A stretch of DNA of 64,000 nt from positions 310,001-374,000 of the forward strand of contig NZ_NOKT01000002.1 of assembly GCF_002237655.1 (NCBI RefSeq). The letters are read 5' to 3'. The translations under genes were made by a program, and so were the position numbers. The stretch is from Streptomyces sp. XY006. Lineage in GTDB: Bacteria > Actinomycetota > Actinomycetes > Streptomycetales > Streptomycetaceae. The stretch's first letter is position 1; each line of letters starts with the position of its first letter. Below are positions 49,220 through 58,025 of the stretch, piece after piece. The notes under the pieces were generated by a model that was not told the origin of the DNA, made no database searches, and worked only from the letters and a program-made list of their open reading frames with translations.

Positions 49220-50482
49220 TCAGGGGCTCGGGACGCGCAGGTCCGCTCTGCCGGGCACCGCGCCGGGGGCACGCGGGACCAGGACGCGGATGATGAACAC
49301 GCCCGCGAACGCCGCGGCCGTCATACAGGCGGTGATCGTCCAGAGCAGGACGGCCGGGCTCTGGTCGGCGAGGGCGGGCGTGAAGAACGCGGCGATGGCG
49401 AACACCCCGCGGGACAGGGCGTAGGTGAGGCCCTGGGTGGTGCCGCGGGTGTCGGCGGGCAGGGTGAGCTGCGACCACACCTTGTAGTTGGCCTCGCCGG
49501 CGAAGGGGTTGGAGAGCTGGTAGAGCACGAAGAACACGAGCATGCCGGCGAGGGCGCCCGCGGTGAGGGAGGCGATGACGAAGGCCAGGATCTGCACGAC
49601 CGCGGCCACGTGGAAGAGCCGGTCGCGCCAGGGGGTGTCGGCGACCCGGACGAAGGCGAGGGTCAGCAACACGCCGATGGGGATGAAGGCCAGGTTGACG
49701 CCGGTGGCCAGGCTCTGGGAGGCGTCGCTCACGGTGACGAGGAGGTAGGTGCCGAACTGGCCGAAGGTGTTGGCGCCGAGGCCCCACGTGACGTAGAAGA
49801 CGAACGTCGCGGTCATCGGCAGCAGGGCGGCGCGGGTCCACACGTTCCGCAGCGAGATGCCCTGCGGGGCGTCCCGCGGCTCCGCGGCGTCCGGGCCGTG
49901 CGCGCCCGGCAGTTTCAGCCGGGACCGCAGGGCCCAGGTGACGAGCGCGGCGACGGCCAGTTGTCCGGTGATGAGCCGGGCGCCGGTCATCCCGGTGGTG
50001 GACAGCACGAAGCCGAGGAAGACGGCGACGGTGATGCCCAGCATCCACATGACCTGGGTGAACGCCACGAGCCTGCCCCGGGCCCAGGACGGCGCGGCGT
50101 CCGAGACCACCGCCAGGGAGGTCGGCAGGTCGGCGCCCGCCGCGAGCCCGGCGACGAACACGCCGACGAGCAGGGTGACGTCGTCCGGTGCCAGCGTGAT
50201 GACGATGGCGCCGAGCGCGAAGCAGAAGATGTCCCAGTTGTAGACGCGGCGGCGGCCGAACAGGTCGGCCAGCCGTCCCCCGACGAGGGATCCGACGGCG
50301 ATGCAGCCGGTGACCAGCGCGCTGACCGCCCCGGCCGTCCAGACGCCCATGTCGTAATGGTCGCGGTAGATGGCCAGGTTGACGGAGATGCTCACGATCA
50401 GCCCGGCGTCGAGGTAGGAGGCCATGCCCGACAGGGCGGCGGCCTTCCAGAGCGGTTTCGGGATGGGGCGGGTACCGGCCAT
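49220..50482 (-). CDS. MFS sugar transporter
   Basis: 420-residue major facilitator of the sugar-porter type. ATG 50482 gives a short cytoplasmic N-terminus and about twelve helices. The sugar-porter loop GGRLADLFGRRRVYNWD after helix 2 is clear, and SWARGRLVAFTQVMW follows helix 4. It lies directly upstream of the isomerase-family gene on the same strand and diverges from the GH106-type gene, so it probably imports the sugar released by that enzyme. An AACGTT operator lies about 65 bases upstream of its start. Confidence 0.9.
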   Translation of the reverse strand: MAGTRPIPKPLWKAAALSGMASYLDAGLIVSISVNLAIYRDHYDMGVWTAGAVSALVTGCIAVGSLVGGRLADLFGRRRVYNWDIFCFALGAIVITLAPDDVTLLVGVFVAGLAAGADLPTSLAVVSDAAPSWARGRLVAFTQVMWMLGITVAVFLGFVLSTTGMTGARLITGQLAVAALVTWALRSRLKLPGAHGPDAAEPRDAPQGISLRNVWTRAALLPMTATFVFYVTWGLGANTFGQFGTYLLVTVSDASQSLATGVNLAFIPIGVLLTLAFVRVADTPWRDRLFHVAAVVQILAFVIASLTAGALAGMLVFFVLYQLSNPFAGEANYKVWSQLTLPADTRGTTQGLTYALSRGVFAIAAFFTPALADQSPAVLLWTITACMTAAAFAGVFIIRVLVPRAPGAVPGRADLRVPSP

Positions 50483-50544
50483 GATGCGACTCCGTCGTCT
50501 GGTGACAGCGCGGTTGCGGGGGCCTGGTCGCAGCGAATATAGGG

Positions 50545-50557
50545 CGGTAAAAACGTT
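50545..50557 (-). promoter_or_regulatory. Predicted LacI operator before the MFS-isomerase genes
   Basis: On the minus strand this reads AACGTTTTTACCG, identical over 13 bases to a site in front of the lacI-type gene at 55841-55853. It is the AACGTT-centred type of LacI operator. Confidence 0.8.
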
Positions 50558-50683
50558 GCAACAAGGTGTCGCGCACGGATGCGTGGGATGACGCCGCACC
50601 CGCCCTCCCGCCTCCGCGCTCTGGCGTGACTTCCGCAGCTCGCCTACGGTGAGGACGGATCGACAACGGACCGAGAACGGACG

Positions 50684-50696
50684 GAAAACGTTTCAG
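50684..50696 (+). promoter_or_regulatory. Predicted LacI operator before the GH106-type gene
   Basis: GAAAACGTTTCAG contains the palindromic core AAACGTTT at 50686-50693 and ends 17 bases before the GTG start. It shares the AACGTT centre with the two other sites of this locus but not the TTTTTACCG flank. Confidence 0.65.
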
Positions 50697-50712
50697 GGGA
50701 AGGACCGTCTCC

Positions 50713-53700
50713 GTGCTCTCCCCCACGCTCCGGCAGCTGTTCGACGACCCGCCCCGGGCGTTCGGCCCCACCCCCCTGTGGTGGTGGTCGGGCGCGAAGG
50801 TCACCCGCGACCGACTCGCCTGGCAGCTGAGGGCGTTCGCGCGGGGCGGCGTGCACAACCTCGTGGTGATCAACCTGGCCCCGGCCGGTCCGGCCTTCGG
50901 CGCCCGGGCCGACGACCCCGTCTGGTTCGGCGAGGAGTGGTGGGCGCGCTTCACCGACGCCTGCGAGATCGCCGCCGAACTGGGCACGCGGCTGTGGTTC
51001 TACGACCAGATCGGCTTCTCGGGCGCCAATGTGCAGGGGCAGGTGACGCGGCGTCACCCGGAGGCGGCCGGGCTCGCGCTGCGCTGCCGTGTGGCACGGG
51101 TCGTCCGGGGCGGGGTCGGCCTGCGGGAGGCCGAGACGCCCCTGGCCGCCTACGGTGCGCGAGGCCGGCGCCTGGACCTCGACGCGAACGGGGCGGTGGG
51201 GGCCTTCGACGGAACGGAGGTGCGGCTGGTCACGGCCGTCCCCACCGCGTTCGACTACCTGGACCCGCATGCCGTCGGCCTGTTGATGGACGCGGTCCAC
51301 CACGAGTACGACCGCCGTGTGCCCGAGCACCTGGGCACGGTCGTCGCCGGCAGCTTCCAGGACGAGCTGCCCGGCACGAACGCCTGGAGCCACCGCTTCG
51401 CCGAGGAGTTCCGCACGCGGCGCGGTTACGACCTGCTCGACCATCTGCCGGCCTTGTTCGGCACGGACGCCGGGGTGGCGGAGGGGAAGGTCCGCGCCGA
51501 CTACTACGCCGTCCGGGCGGAGCTCACCGAGGAGGCGCTGTTCCGGCCGCTCGCCGCGTGGCACCGGGAGCGGGGCCTGCTGCTGGGCAGCGACCAGAGC
51601 CACCCGGCCCGCGCCGGCCACCCGGCCCAGGCCACGCAGATCTACACGGACTACTTCCGCACCCACCGCTGGTACGGCGCGGCGGGCAGCGACCACCACG
51701 GCGACGCCAAGGTGCACTCCTCCATGGCGCACCTCTACGGCCACGAGCGGGTGTGGATCGAGGCGTTCCACTCCTCCGGCTGGGGCGGCACCCTGGAGGA
51801 GACCTACGCCTGGCTGCTGCCGTTCCTGCGCAGCGGCGCCAACTTGTACAACCCGCACGCCAGTTACTTCGGCACCGCGGGCGGCTGGTTCGAGTGGGCG
51901 CCGCCGTCCACCGACTGGCGCCAGCCGTACTGGAAGCAGTACCCGGCGTTCGCCCGGGCCGTGGCGCGGATCTGCTCGATCATGTCGTGGGGCGGCTACG
52001 CGGCCGACGTGGCCGTGCTGCACCCCACCGCCACCATGCAGGCGCTGCTGCCGCTGGACGCGCCCGTGCGGCACTTCGGCGACGGCCGGCTGGGCGCGGG
52101 CCACGCCGCCGCCGACGAGACACAGCGGCACTACCTGGACCTGTGCGGCACGAACAACTGGCTGGCCCCGCACGCCGGTTCCCTCGACCGGCACAGGATC
52201 TCGTTCGACGTGATCGACGACGACTCGGTGCAGCGCGCCGGGGCCGCCGATGGCGCCCTGCGGATCAGGGACCTGGCGTACCGCGCGGTGCTGCTGCCGT
52301 CGGCGAGCGTGCTGGAGGAGGGGACGGCGCGCCGGCTGGCCGAACTGCTCGACGCGGGCGGCCGGGTGGTGGCCGTCGGGCGGCCGCCCGCGACGGCGGC
52401 GGGACGCTGCGGCGACGACTCCGCCGTGGCGTCCCTGACCGCCCACCCACGACTGGAGCGCGTGCCCGACCCGGAGGCCGCGGCGGCCGTGCTGGCCGGC
52501 CTGGCCGGATACGCGACGGGTGAGGTGCCGCTGCTCGTCAGGCGGCGGGACGGCGAGGGGGTGGCGCTGGTGACGGCGGCCTTCCCGGAGATCGGCCCGC
52601 ACCCGCTGCGGCCCGGCGCCGTCCCGGCCGCCGCCCACACGTCGACGGTGACCGTGCGGGCGCGGATCGCCGAGGCCGAGGTGTGGAACCCGGCGAACGG
52701 CTCCCGCCGCCCGGCGCGCGTGACGGTCTCCGGCGACGGCACCGTCTCGGAGGTCGAGGTGCCGCTGGAGGGCGCGCCCGCGGTACTGGTCGTCTGGCGC
52801 GAGGCCCGGCCGGACGAGGACCGGCCCGGCAAGGACCAACGGGACCGACCGGGCGAAGACCGGCCGGGCCAAAACCGACCCGGCGAAGACCGACCGGACG
52901 ACAGCAGGCCAGACCAGAGCCGGCCGGACGAGAGCCGGCCGGGCGCGCGGGTCGTCGGCCTCTCGTCCGGCTGGCAGGGCCGGCTGGTCCCCACCCTGGA
53001 CAACACCTGGGGCGACTTCGCCCTGCCCCCGGGCTCGCCCGTGGACGAACCGCAGATCTGGACCATGGAGTGGACCGAGGGCACGGGCCTGACCGAGCGG
53101 TGGGAACCGGCCCGGGCCACCTACGGCAACCGCGTCCGGGTCCTGCCCCCGGTCCCGGCCGCCGAGGCCCCCGAGCCGCTGGACGCCACGGGCGCGGAAG
53201 AGGTCCTGGCGGGTGAACGTCCGCTCGTGCCGCCGGAGTCGGGCTGGGACCTCGCGGTGTACTCGTCCAGCCGCGGCCTGCCGGACCAGGGCGGGCTGCT
53301 GGGCACCAAGGGGCTGGTGAACGAGGAGTTCGTCCGGGTTCCCGTGCCGGCCGGCGGGGCGGCCGCCCGGGTCCGGGCGATCGTGGAGACCGAGCGGCGG
53401 GGTCGCGCCGAGCTGCACGTGGGCGCGGAGGCGGTCAAGCGGGTGTGGTGGAACGGCGAGCCGCTGGTGCGGCGGGAACGCGGGTACGTGGCCTCCGCGC
53501 CGGCGACCGTGGTGCGCGGACGCAACGTTCTGGAGTACGAACTGTCCGACGCCGAGGACCGGCCGACGACGATCTCCGCCACCGGCGGCACGCCGCTCGG
53601 CAGCTTCTTCTGCCTGTCCGAGCCGGGCGGGCTCGGGTCCCGGCCGCGGTTCATGCGCCTGCCCGACGGAGTGCGGCCGGACGGCCCGGTGACCTACCGA

Positions 53701-54753
53701 GCACGGCTGCGGACCCCGGCCGGCGACGCCTCGGCGGTGCTGGTCGTGGGGGCCGCGTCGGCGGTCACCGTGCTGCTCGACGGCGATGTGGTGGCCCGGC
53801 AGGAGAAGGTGGAGTACTACGAGGCGGACTGGGGCGCCGTGCCGATGTACTTCCGGCACGCGCCGGTACTCGGAGCGGGCGAGCACATGCTGGAGGTCGT
53901 CGCCGGCTCCGGGGACGCGGTGTTCGTCGACCTGGTGGCGGGGACGGGCGCCGACGTGGCGGCCCTGGTCAGCGGCGCCGGCTGGGAGGCCGTGACGGGT
54001 GAGTGGCGGGGCCGGACCGTCGAGGACGAGCGCAGGCGCGGCGAGTTGCGGCACTGCCACGCAGCGGAACGGCCGCACCCGCTGCCGGACACCTCCTGGC
54101 TGACGGGCCGGCCCGTGCTCGGCGGGGCCGTGTGGCCGTGCCGGGCCACGGACGACGTCCGGGCCTCGCCCCAGCGCTTCCGGTTCACCGTGCCCCCGGG
54201 AACGGTGTCGCTTCGGCTGCCGTCGGCGCTGCCCGCGCGCGTCCGGGTCGGGGACGGGCCGGAAATCCCCTTGGAGGGCGACCTCCTGACGCTGGATCAG
54301 CCACTGGCCGCGCCGACCCGGGTCCAGGTCGTCACGGAGCCCACGGCGTTCCGGCGCGGCGGCTCCGCCTGGCTGGGACCGGTGCGGGTGCGGACCGTGC
54401 CGGCGCCACTGCCGCTGGGCGACTGGCAGGAGCTGGGGCTGGGCGGTTGGAGCGGAGGCGTGACCTATGCGCGGGAGGTCCGGGTGCCTCCGGGGGCCGA
54501 TCCGGTGCTCGACCTGGGGCGGGTGCGGGGCAGCGTGGAGGTGGCACTGGACGGGGAGTTCGCCGGGGAGGCGTTCTGCGCGCCGTACCGGTTCCCGCTG
54601 CGCGGGGCGGCGGGGCGGACCGTACGGCTGGAGGTGACCGTGCGGGGGACGCTGGCGCCGTATCTCGCCGAGGCCACCCCGACGCAGTGGGCCTTCGACT
54701 CCCAGCGGGCGACGGGTCTGTTCGGGCCCGTGACGCTGCGGATCCCGTCTTAG
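50713..54753 (+). CDS. GH106-type glycoside hydrolase (alpha-L-rhamnosidase-like)
   Basis: 1346-residue protein, long as in family GH106. The N-terminal catalytic barrel has TPLWWWSGAKVTRDRLAWQL, the GGVHNLVVINLAP strand, LGTRLWFYDQIGFSGANVQG and later FQDELPGTNAW and RVWIEAFHSSGWGG, which resemble GH106 active-site blocks. Beta-sandwich modules follow to the C-terminus. Residues about 699-746 are an odd hydrophilic linker of RPGED/RPDES repeats. No signal peptide is visible, so it is probably intracellular and acts on imported oligosaccharides or glycosides. GTG 50713 has GGGGAAGG upstream. Divergent from the MFS-isomerase pair and convergent with lacI. Confidence 0.8.
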   Translation: MLSPTLRQLFDDPPRAFGPTPLWWWSGAKVTRDRLAWQLRAFARGGVHNLVVINLAPAGPAFGARADDPVWFGEEWWARFTDACEIAAELGTRLWFYDQIGFSGANVQGQVTRRHPEAAGLALRCRVARVVRGGVGLREAETPLAAYGARGRRLDLDANGAVGAFDGTEVRLVTAVPTAFDYLDPHAVGLLMDAVHHEYDRRVPEHLGTVVAGSFQDELPGTNAWSHRFAEEFRTRRGYDLLDHLPALFGTDAGVAEGKVRADYYAVRAELTEEALFRPLAAWHRERGLLLGSDQSHPARAGHPAQATQIYTDYFRTHRWYGAAGSDHHGDAKVHSSMAHLYGHERVWIEAFHSSGWGGTLEETYAWLLPFLRSGANLYNPHASYFGTAGGWFEWAPPSTDWRQPYWKQYPAFARAVARICSIMSWGGYAADVAVLHPTATMQALLPLDAPVRHFGDGRLGAGHAAADETQRHYLDLCGTNNWLAPHAGSLDRHRISFDVIDDDSVQRAGAADGALRIRDLAYRAVLLPSASVLEEGTARRLAELLDAGGRVVAVGRPPATAAGRCGDDSAVASLTAHPRLERVPDPEAAAAVLAGLAGYATGEVPLLVRRRDGEGVALVTAAFPEIGPHPLRPGAVPAAAHTSTVTVRARIAEAEVWNPANGSRRPARVTVSGDGTVSEVEVPLEGAPAVLVVWREARPDEDRPGKDQRDRPGEDRPGQNRPGEDRPDDSRPDQSRPDESRPGARVVGLSSGWQGRLVPTLDNTWGDFALPPGSPVDEPQIWTMEWTEGTGLTERWEPARATYGNRVRVLPPVPAAEAPEPLDATGAEEVLAGERPLVPPESGWDLAVYSSSRGLPDQGGLLGTKGLVNEEFVRVPVPAGGAAARVRAIVETERRGRAELHVGAEAVKRVWWNGEPLVRRERGYVASAPATVVRGRNVLEYELSDAEDRPTTISATGGTPLGSFFCLSEPGGLGSRPRFMRLPDGVRPDGPVTYRARLRTPAGDASAVLVVGAASAVTVLLDGDVVARQEKVEYYEADWGAVPMYFRHAPVLGAGEHMLEVVAGSGDAVFVDLVAGTGADVAALVSGAGWEAVTGEWRGRTVEDERRRGELRHCHAAERPHPLPDTSWLTGRPVLGGAVWPCRATDDVRASPQRFRFTVPPGTVSLRLPSALPARVRVGDGPEIPLEGDLLTLDQPLAAPTRVQVVTEPTAFRRGGSAWLGPVRVRTVPAPLPLGDWQELGLGGWSGGVTYAREVRVPPGADPVLDLGRVRGSVEVALDGEFAGEAFCAPYRFPLRGAAGRTVRLEVTVRGTLAPYLAEATPTQWAFDSQRATGLFGPVTLRIPS
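52807..52947 (+). repeat. Coding repeat for an RPGED/RPDES linker
   Basis: About 47 codons inside the GH106-type gene repeat CGGCC-GG-GA units, encoding DRPGEDRPGQNRPGEDRP-like segments and then SRPDQSRPDESRPG. The stretch uses codons that are rare in its surroundings (AGG, CCA, CAA, CGA), which suggests recent expansion. Confidence 0.8.
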
Positions 54754-55772
54754 GGCCGGTCGCCGGGCGGGCGGGTCGAGTCGCGCAGGACCAGGCCCGG
54801 GGCGAACACGCGGGTCTCGTGGACGTGGTCGGCGCGAGCCTCGATCTCGTCGAGCAGCATCTCCACGGCCGCCCGGCCGAGGTCCTCGACCGGCTGCCGG
54901 ACCGTCGTCAGGGTCGTCGCGCCGAAGTCGGCGATGTCGAGGTCGCCGTAGCCGACGACCTGGACGTCCTCCGGGACGCGCACGCCCCGTTCGGCCAGCC
55001 CCCGGCACAGGCCGGCGGCGAGGAAGTCGTTGGTGCAGAAGACTCCGTCGGGCAGGTCCTTCAGGCCGCGGGCGATGTCCGTGCCGTACGCGACGGTCAT
55101 CCGCTCGGCGACGACCTGGTCCAGCCGGGCCTCGCGCCGACTGCGCACGGCCTGCCGGGCGCCCTGGTAGCGGTCGGCGCACTGACGGATGCCGCGCTCG
55201 CCGTTGACGACGAGGATGTCCCGTGCCCCGCTGTCGAGGAGGTGCTGTACGGCGATGCGGCCGCCGGCGATGTCGTCGACGGAGGCCGAGCAGCCGTCCC
55301 GGTCGGGCATGGCGCGGTCGGCGAGGACCAGCGGGATGCCCCGTTCGCGCAGCCGGGCCAGCCGGCCCGGGTCGGCGCCGAGCGGCACGACGACCACGCC
55401 GACGGCCCGTTGCCCGGCGAGCATGCCGAAGTAGCCCTGCTCGCGCTCGGGGTCGTCGCCGCTGTGGCACAGCACGAGCGCATGGCCGTGGTCGTAGGCG
55501 GCGTCCGCCGCGCCGCGGGCGATGCGCGCGTAGAAGGAGTTGGTGACGTCGGGCAGCACCAGCCCGATCGCGCCGGTCCGTCCGGTGCGCAGTCCGGCGG
55601 CTGCGGGGTGCGGGACGTAGTCGAGTTCGGCGACGGCGACGCGGACGCGCTCGGCGGTGCGCGCGTTGACGCGCTCGGGCCGGTTGAGCACGTTGGACAC
55701 CGTGGACACCGAGACGCCTGCGGCGGCAGCGACGTCCTGGATGCGGGCGGGGCGAGCCGGAATGGCGTCCAC
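54750..55772 (-). CDS. LacI-family transcriptional repressor
   Basis: 340-residue regulator. The N-terminal helix-turn-helix reads RIQDVAAAAGVSVSTVSNVLNRPERVNART, with hinge helix HPAAAGLRTGRTGAIGLVLPD, followed by the periplasmic-binding-protein-like sensor (NSFYARIARGAADAA, VPEDVQVVGYGDLDIADF, TVRQPVEDLGRAAVEMLL). The start is uncertain; GTG 55772 is preferred because the conserved domain begins nearby, though its GAGGGG site is very close. The gene overlaps the GH106-type stop by 4 bases on the opposite strand. The AACGTT site upstream of it and the matching site in the 50.5 kb divergent promoter point to autoregulation and control of the whole locus. Confidence 0.92.
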   Translation of the reverse strand: MDAIPARPARIQDVAAAAGVSVSTVSNVLNRPERVNARTAERVRVAVAELDYVPHPAAAGLRTGRTGAIGLVLPDVTNSFYARIARGAADAAYDHGHALVLCHSGDDPEREQGYFGMLAGQRAVGVVVVPLGADPGRLARLRERGIPLVLADRAMPDRDGCSASVDDIAGGRIAVQHLLDSGARDILVVNGERGIRQCADRYQGARQAVRSRREARLDQVVAERMTVAYGTDIARGLKDLPDGVFCTNDFLAAGLCRGLAERGVRVPEDVQVVGYGDLDIADFGATTLTTVRQPVEDLGRAAVEMLLDEIEARADHVHETRVFAPGLVLRDSTRPPGDRP

Positions 55773-55840
55773 CCCCTCGCTGTTGCGGCCGTGCGACCAG
55801 GCACGACGGTGGCCTTCCGGGCGGCACAAGTATAACGTGG

Positions 55841-55853
55841 AACGTTTTTACCG
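55841..55853 (+). promoter_or_regulatory. Predicted LacI autoregulatory operator
   Basis: AACGTTTTTACCG, exact copy of the site at 50545-50557 (opposite strand), about 70 bases upstream of the lacI start. Confidence 0.8.
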
Positions 55854-55920
55854 GTCCGCGGCCGGCCCGCAGCCGGCCCGCAGTCGGTCTGGGTTCGGTC
55901 AGCAGTCGGTCCGGAGTCGG

Positions 55921-56334
55921 TCAGCGGCCTGGCACGCGCCGTCCGGGCGCCGTCGCCTCGGCCAGGAGGCGGCGGAAGGTGGGGCATTCCAGGTGGCTGG
56001 GCGCCGGGCACGCGGCGGCGTGCCGCAGGGAGTCGCGCAGCGCGCCCAGTTCGCGGATCCTGCGGTCCAGCTCGTCGGCCTTGTCCGTGAGCATCCGCCG
56101 GTCGATGCGCGGCCGGCCGTCGGGGGCGAACATGCGGGCGATCTCGTCGAGCGAGAAGCCGGCCGTGCGGCCCAGCGCGATCAGCGCCAGCCGCTCCAGC
56201 ACGCCGGGGTCGTACTGGCGGCGCAGGCCCCGCCGGCCGGTCGAGGCGATCAGCCCCTTCTCCTCGTAGAAGCGCAGGGTCGAGGCGGGCAGCCCGGCGC
56301 GCTGCGCCACTTCGGCGATGTCCAGCTCCGTCAT
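55921..56334 (-). CDS. MerR-family transcriptional regulator
   Basis: 137-residue MerR-type regulator. The N-terminal winged helix has IAEVAQRAGLPASTLRFYEEKGLI and GLRRQYDPGVLERLALI; a dimerisation helix follows, and the C-terminus holds two cysteines in ACPAPSHLECPTF that might bind a metal or respond to oxidation. It lacks the four-Cys cluster of SoxR. ATG 56334 has AAGGG upstream. The gene is divergent from a methyltransferase gene, with an inverted repeat between them, so it probably controls that gene and itself. Confidence 0.9.
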   Translation of the reverse strand: MTELDIAEVAQRAGLPASTLRFYEEKGLIASTGRRGLRRQYDPGVLERLALIALGRTAGFSLDEIARMFAPDGRPRIDRRMLTDKADELDRRIRELGALRDSLRHAAACPAPSHLECPTFRRLLAEATAPGRRVPGR

Positions 56335-56338
56335 TCCC

Positions 56339-56366
56339 TTGACCTCAAGTCGGCTTGAAGTAGAAC
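56339..56366 (+). promoter_or_regulatory. Promoter with MerR-type inverted repeat
   Basis: TCAAG-tcgg-CTTGA at 56345-56358 is a perfect 5-bp dyad lying between a TTGACC -35 candidate (56339-56344) and TAGAAC (56361-56366). Placing the dyad in the spacer is the MerR arrangement, but the 16-base spacer is shorter than the usual 19-20, so the -10 assignment is tentative. Confidence 0.55.
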
Positions 56367-56411
56367 GCTGTCATCCCCACCGGACGAAGGCAAGCAGGAG
56401 GAGAGACGACG

Positions 56412-57263
56412 ATGAACGCCCCGCGCAGGAGCGACGACGACCAGTCGGCCCGCTGGAACGGGCCCGCCGGACACGCCTGGGTGGACCTCCACGAGGTGCT
56501 GGACGGCATGTTCCGGCCTTTCGAGGAACTGCTCGTCGAGGCCGTGGCCACTCAGCACGCGGGCAGCGTGCTGGATGTCGGGTGCGGTACGGGTGCTGTC
56601 ACGCGGGCCGTCGCCCGACGGGCCGGTCACTGCGTCGGCATCGACCTGTCCGAGCCGATGATCGGCGCCGCCCGCGCATACGCGGAACGGGAGGGCGTGC
56701 CGGCGTCCTTCGTCCGGGGCGACGCCCAGGAGTACGCGTTCGAACCGGCCGGTTTCGACGCCGTCGTCTCGCGCTTCGGTGTCATGTTCTTCGCCGATCC
56801 GGTGCGGGCGTTCACGAACCTGCGCGGTGCCGTCAAGGACGGTGGGGCGCTGCGGCTCGTGGTGTGGCGCGGTCCCGAGGAGAACCCGTTCATGACGACG
56901 GCGGAGCGCGCCGCGGCCCCCTTCGTGCCGGACCTTCCACCGCGCCGGCCCGACCAGCCGGGGCAGTTCTCCTTCGCGGATCCGGAGCGGGTCCACCGGA
57001 TCCTCGCGGAGAGCGGATGGGCCGGGATCGATCTCAGGCCGGTCGACGCGGTCTGCACGCTGCCCGAGAAGGAACTCGTCCGCTACTTCACCCGGCTCGG
57101 TCCCCTCGGCCTGGTGCTGCCCGGGGCGGACGAGGCGACCCGCGCGCGCATCGTCGACGCGGTCCGTCCCGCGTTCGAGCCCTTCGTGCAGGGGCCGGAC
57201 GTCCGTTTCACGGCGGCCTGTTGGGCGGTCTCCGCGCAGGCCGTACCCGCGAAACTTTCGTAA
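56412..57263 (+). CDS. Class I SAM-dependent methyltransferase
   Basis: 283-residue methyltransferase of the UbiE/SAM-dependent type. Motif I is VLDVGCGTGAVTRAVA, the acidic end of strand 2 is VGIDLSEPM, motif II/post-motif covers FVRGDAQEYAF, then FDAVVSRFGVMFFADP. The C-terminal half resembles small-molecule methyltransferases and does not show the target. ATG 56412 follows AGGAGGAG. It is divergent from the MerR regulator that probably controls it, which fits a detoxification or stress-response role; this is inference. Confidence 0.9.
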   Translation: MNAPRRSDDDQSARWNGPAGHAWVDLHEVLDGMFRPFEELLVEAVATQHAGSVLDVGCGTGAVTRAVARRAGHCVGIDLSEPMIGAARAYAEREGVPASFVRGDAQEYAFEPAGFDAVVSRFGVMFFADPVRAFTNLRGAVKDGGALRLVVWRGPEENPFMTTAERAAAPFVPDLPPRRPDQPGQFSFADPERVHRILAESGWAGIDLRPVDAVCTLPEKELVRYFTRLGPLGLVLPGADEATRARIVDAVRPAFEPFVQGPDVRFTAACWAVSAQAVPAKLS

Positions 57264-57314
57264 CACTCTGCCCTCTTTTCGAAAGGCGGGCGCCGTGCGC
57301 ATAGTGAGATCACG

Positions 57315-58025
57315 ATGACGCAGAAGAGAGCGCTGGTTGTCCGAGGCGGTTGGGAAGGCCACGAGCCGGTCAAGGCGACGGAGCTGTTCCTGCCCTTCCT
57401 CCGGGACAACGGATACGCCGTCCGGGTCGAGGAGTCGACCGACGTCTACGCCGACACCGCCGAGATGGCCCGCACCGACCTCGTGGTGCAGTGCGTGACG
57501 ATGTCTCAGATCACGCCCGAGGAGCTGGCGGGACTGAGCTCGGCGGTCGTCGCCGGCACCGGCTTCACCGGCTGGCACGGCGGTATCGCCGACTCCTTCC
57601 GTGCGTCGGCCGAGTATCTGCACCTGGTGGGCGGTCAGTTCGCCACGCACCCCGGCAGGGAACCGTGCGAGCGGCGGGGCGAGGCGGCGGACAACTTCCT
57701 GCCGCACACCATCGCCGTCACCGAGGCCGGCCGGGCGCACCCGGTCACGGCGGGCGTCGAGGACTTCGAACTGCACACCGAGCAGTACTGGGTGCTGCAC
57801 GACGACCTCGTCGACGTCCTGGCGACCACCACGCACCCGGTCCGGGCGTGGGAGCCCTGGCACCGGCCGGTCACCTCGCCTGCGGTCTGGACGCGCCACT
57901 GGGGCGCCGGGCGGATCGTGGTGACGACCCCCGGGCACAGCCTCGACGTGCTGGAGCACCCCCAGGTCCGCACCATCATCGAAAGGGGCATGCTGTGGGC
58001 GACGCGCACCGCGTCGGCGTCGTAG
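57315..58025 (+). CDS. ThuA-domain protein
   Basis: 236-residue protein of the ThuA (trehalose-utilisation-like) family with a class I glutamine-amidotransferase-like fold. Visible features: RALVVRGGWEGHEPVKATEL at the start, AGTGFTGWHGGIADSF, the His-containing GGQFATHPG and a closing WGAGRIVVTTPGHSLDVL. ThuA proteins accompany sugar oxidoreductases; their chemistry is not settled. Its end overlaps the next gene, a Gfo/Idh/MocA oxidoreductase, by 31 bases, so both act in one pathway on an unknown sugar derivative. Confidence 0.9.
   Translation: MTQKRALVVRGGWEGHEPVKATELFLPFLRDNGYAVRVEESTDVYADTAEMARTDLVVQCVTMSQITPEELAGLSSAVVAGTGFTGWHGGIADSFRASAEYLHLVGGQFATHPGREPCERRGEAADNFLPHTIAVTEAGRAHPVTAGVEDFELHTEQYWVLHDDLVDVLATTTHPVRAWEPWHRPVTSPAVWTRHWGAGRIVVTTPGHSLDVLEHPQVRTIIERGMLWATRTASAS

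Noticed and set aside
50644..55827. Continuous minus-strand frame of more than 1700 codons opposite the GH106-type gene
   Set aside because: Low-complexity composition; only the LacI and GH106-type reading frames show protein families.
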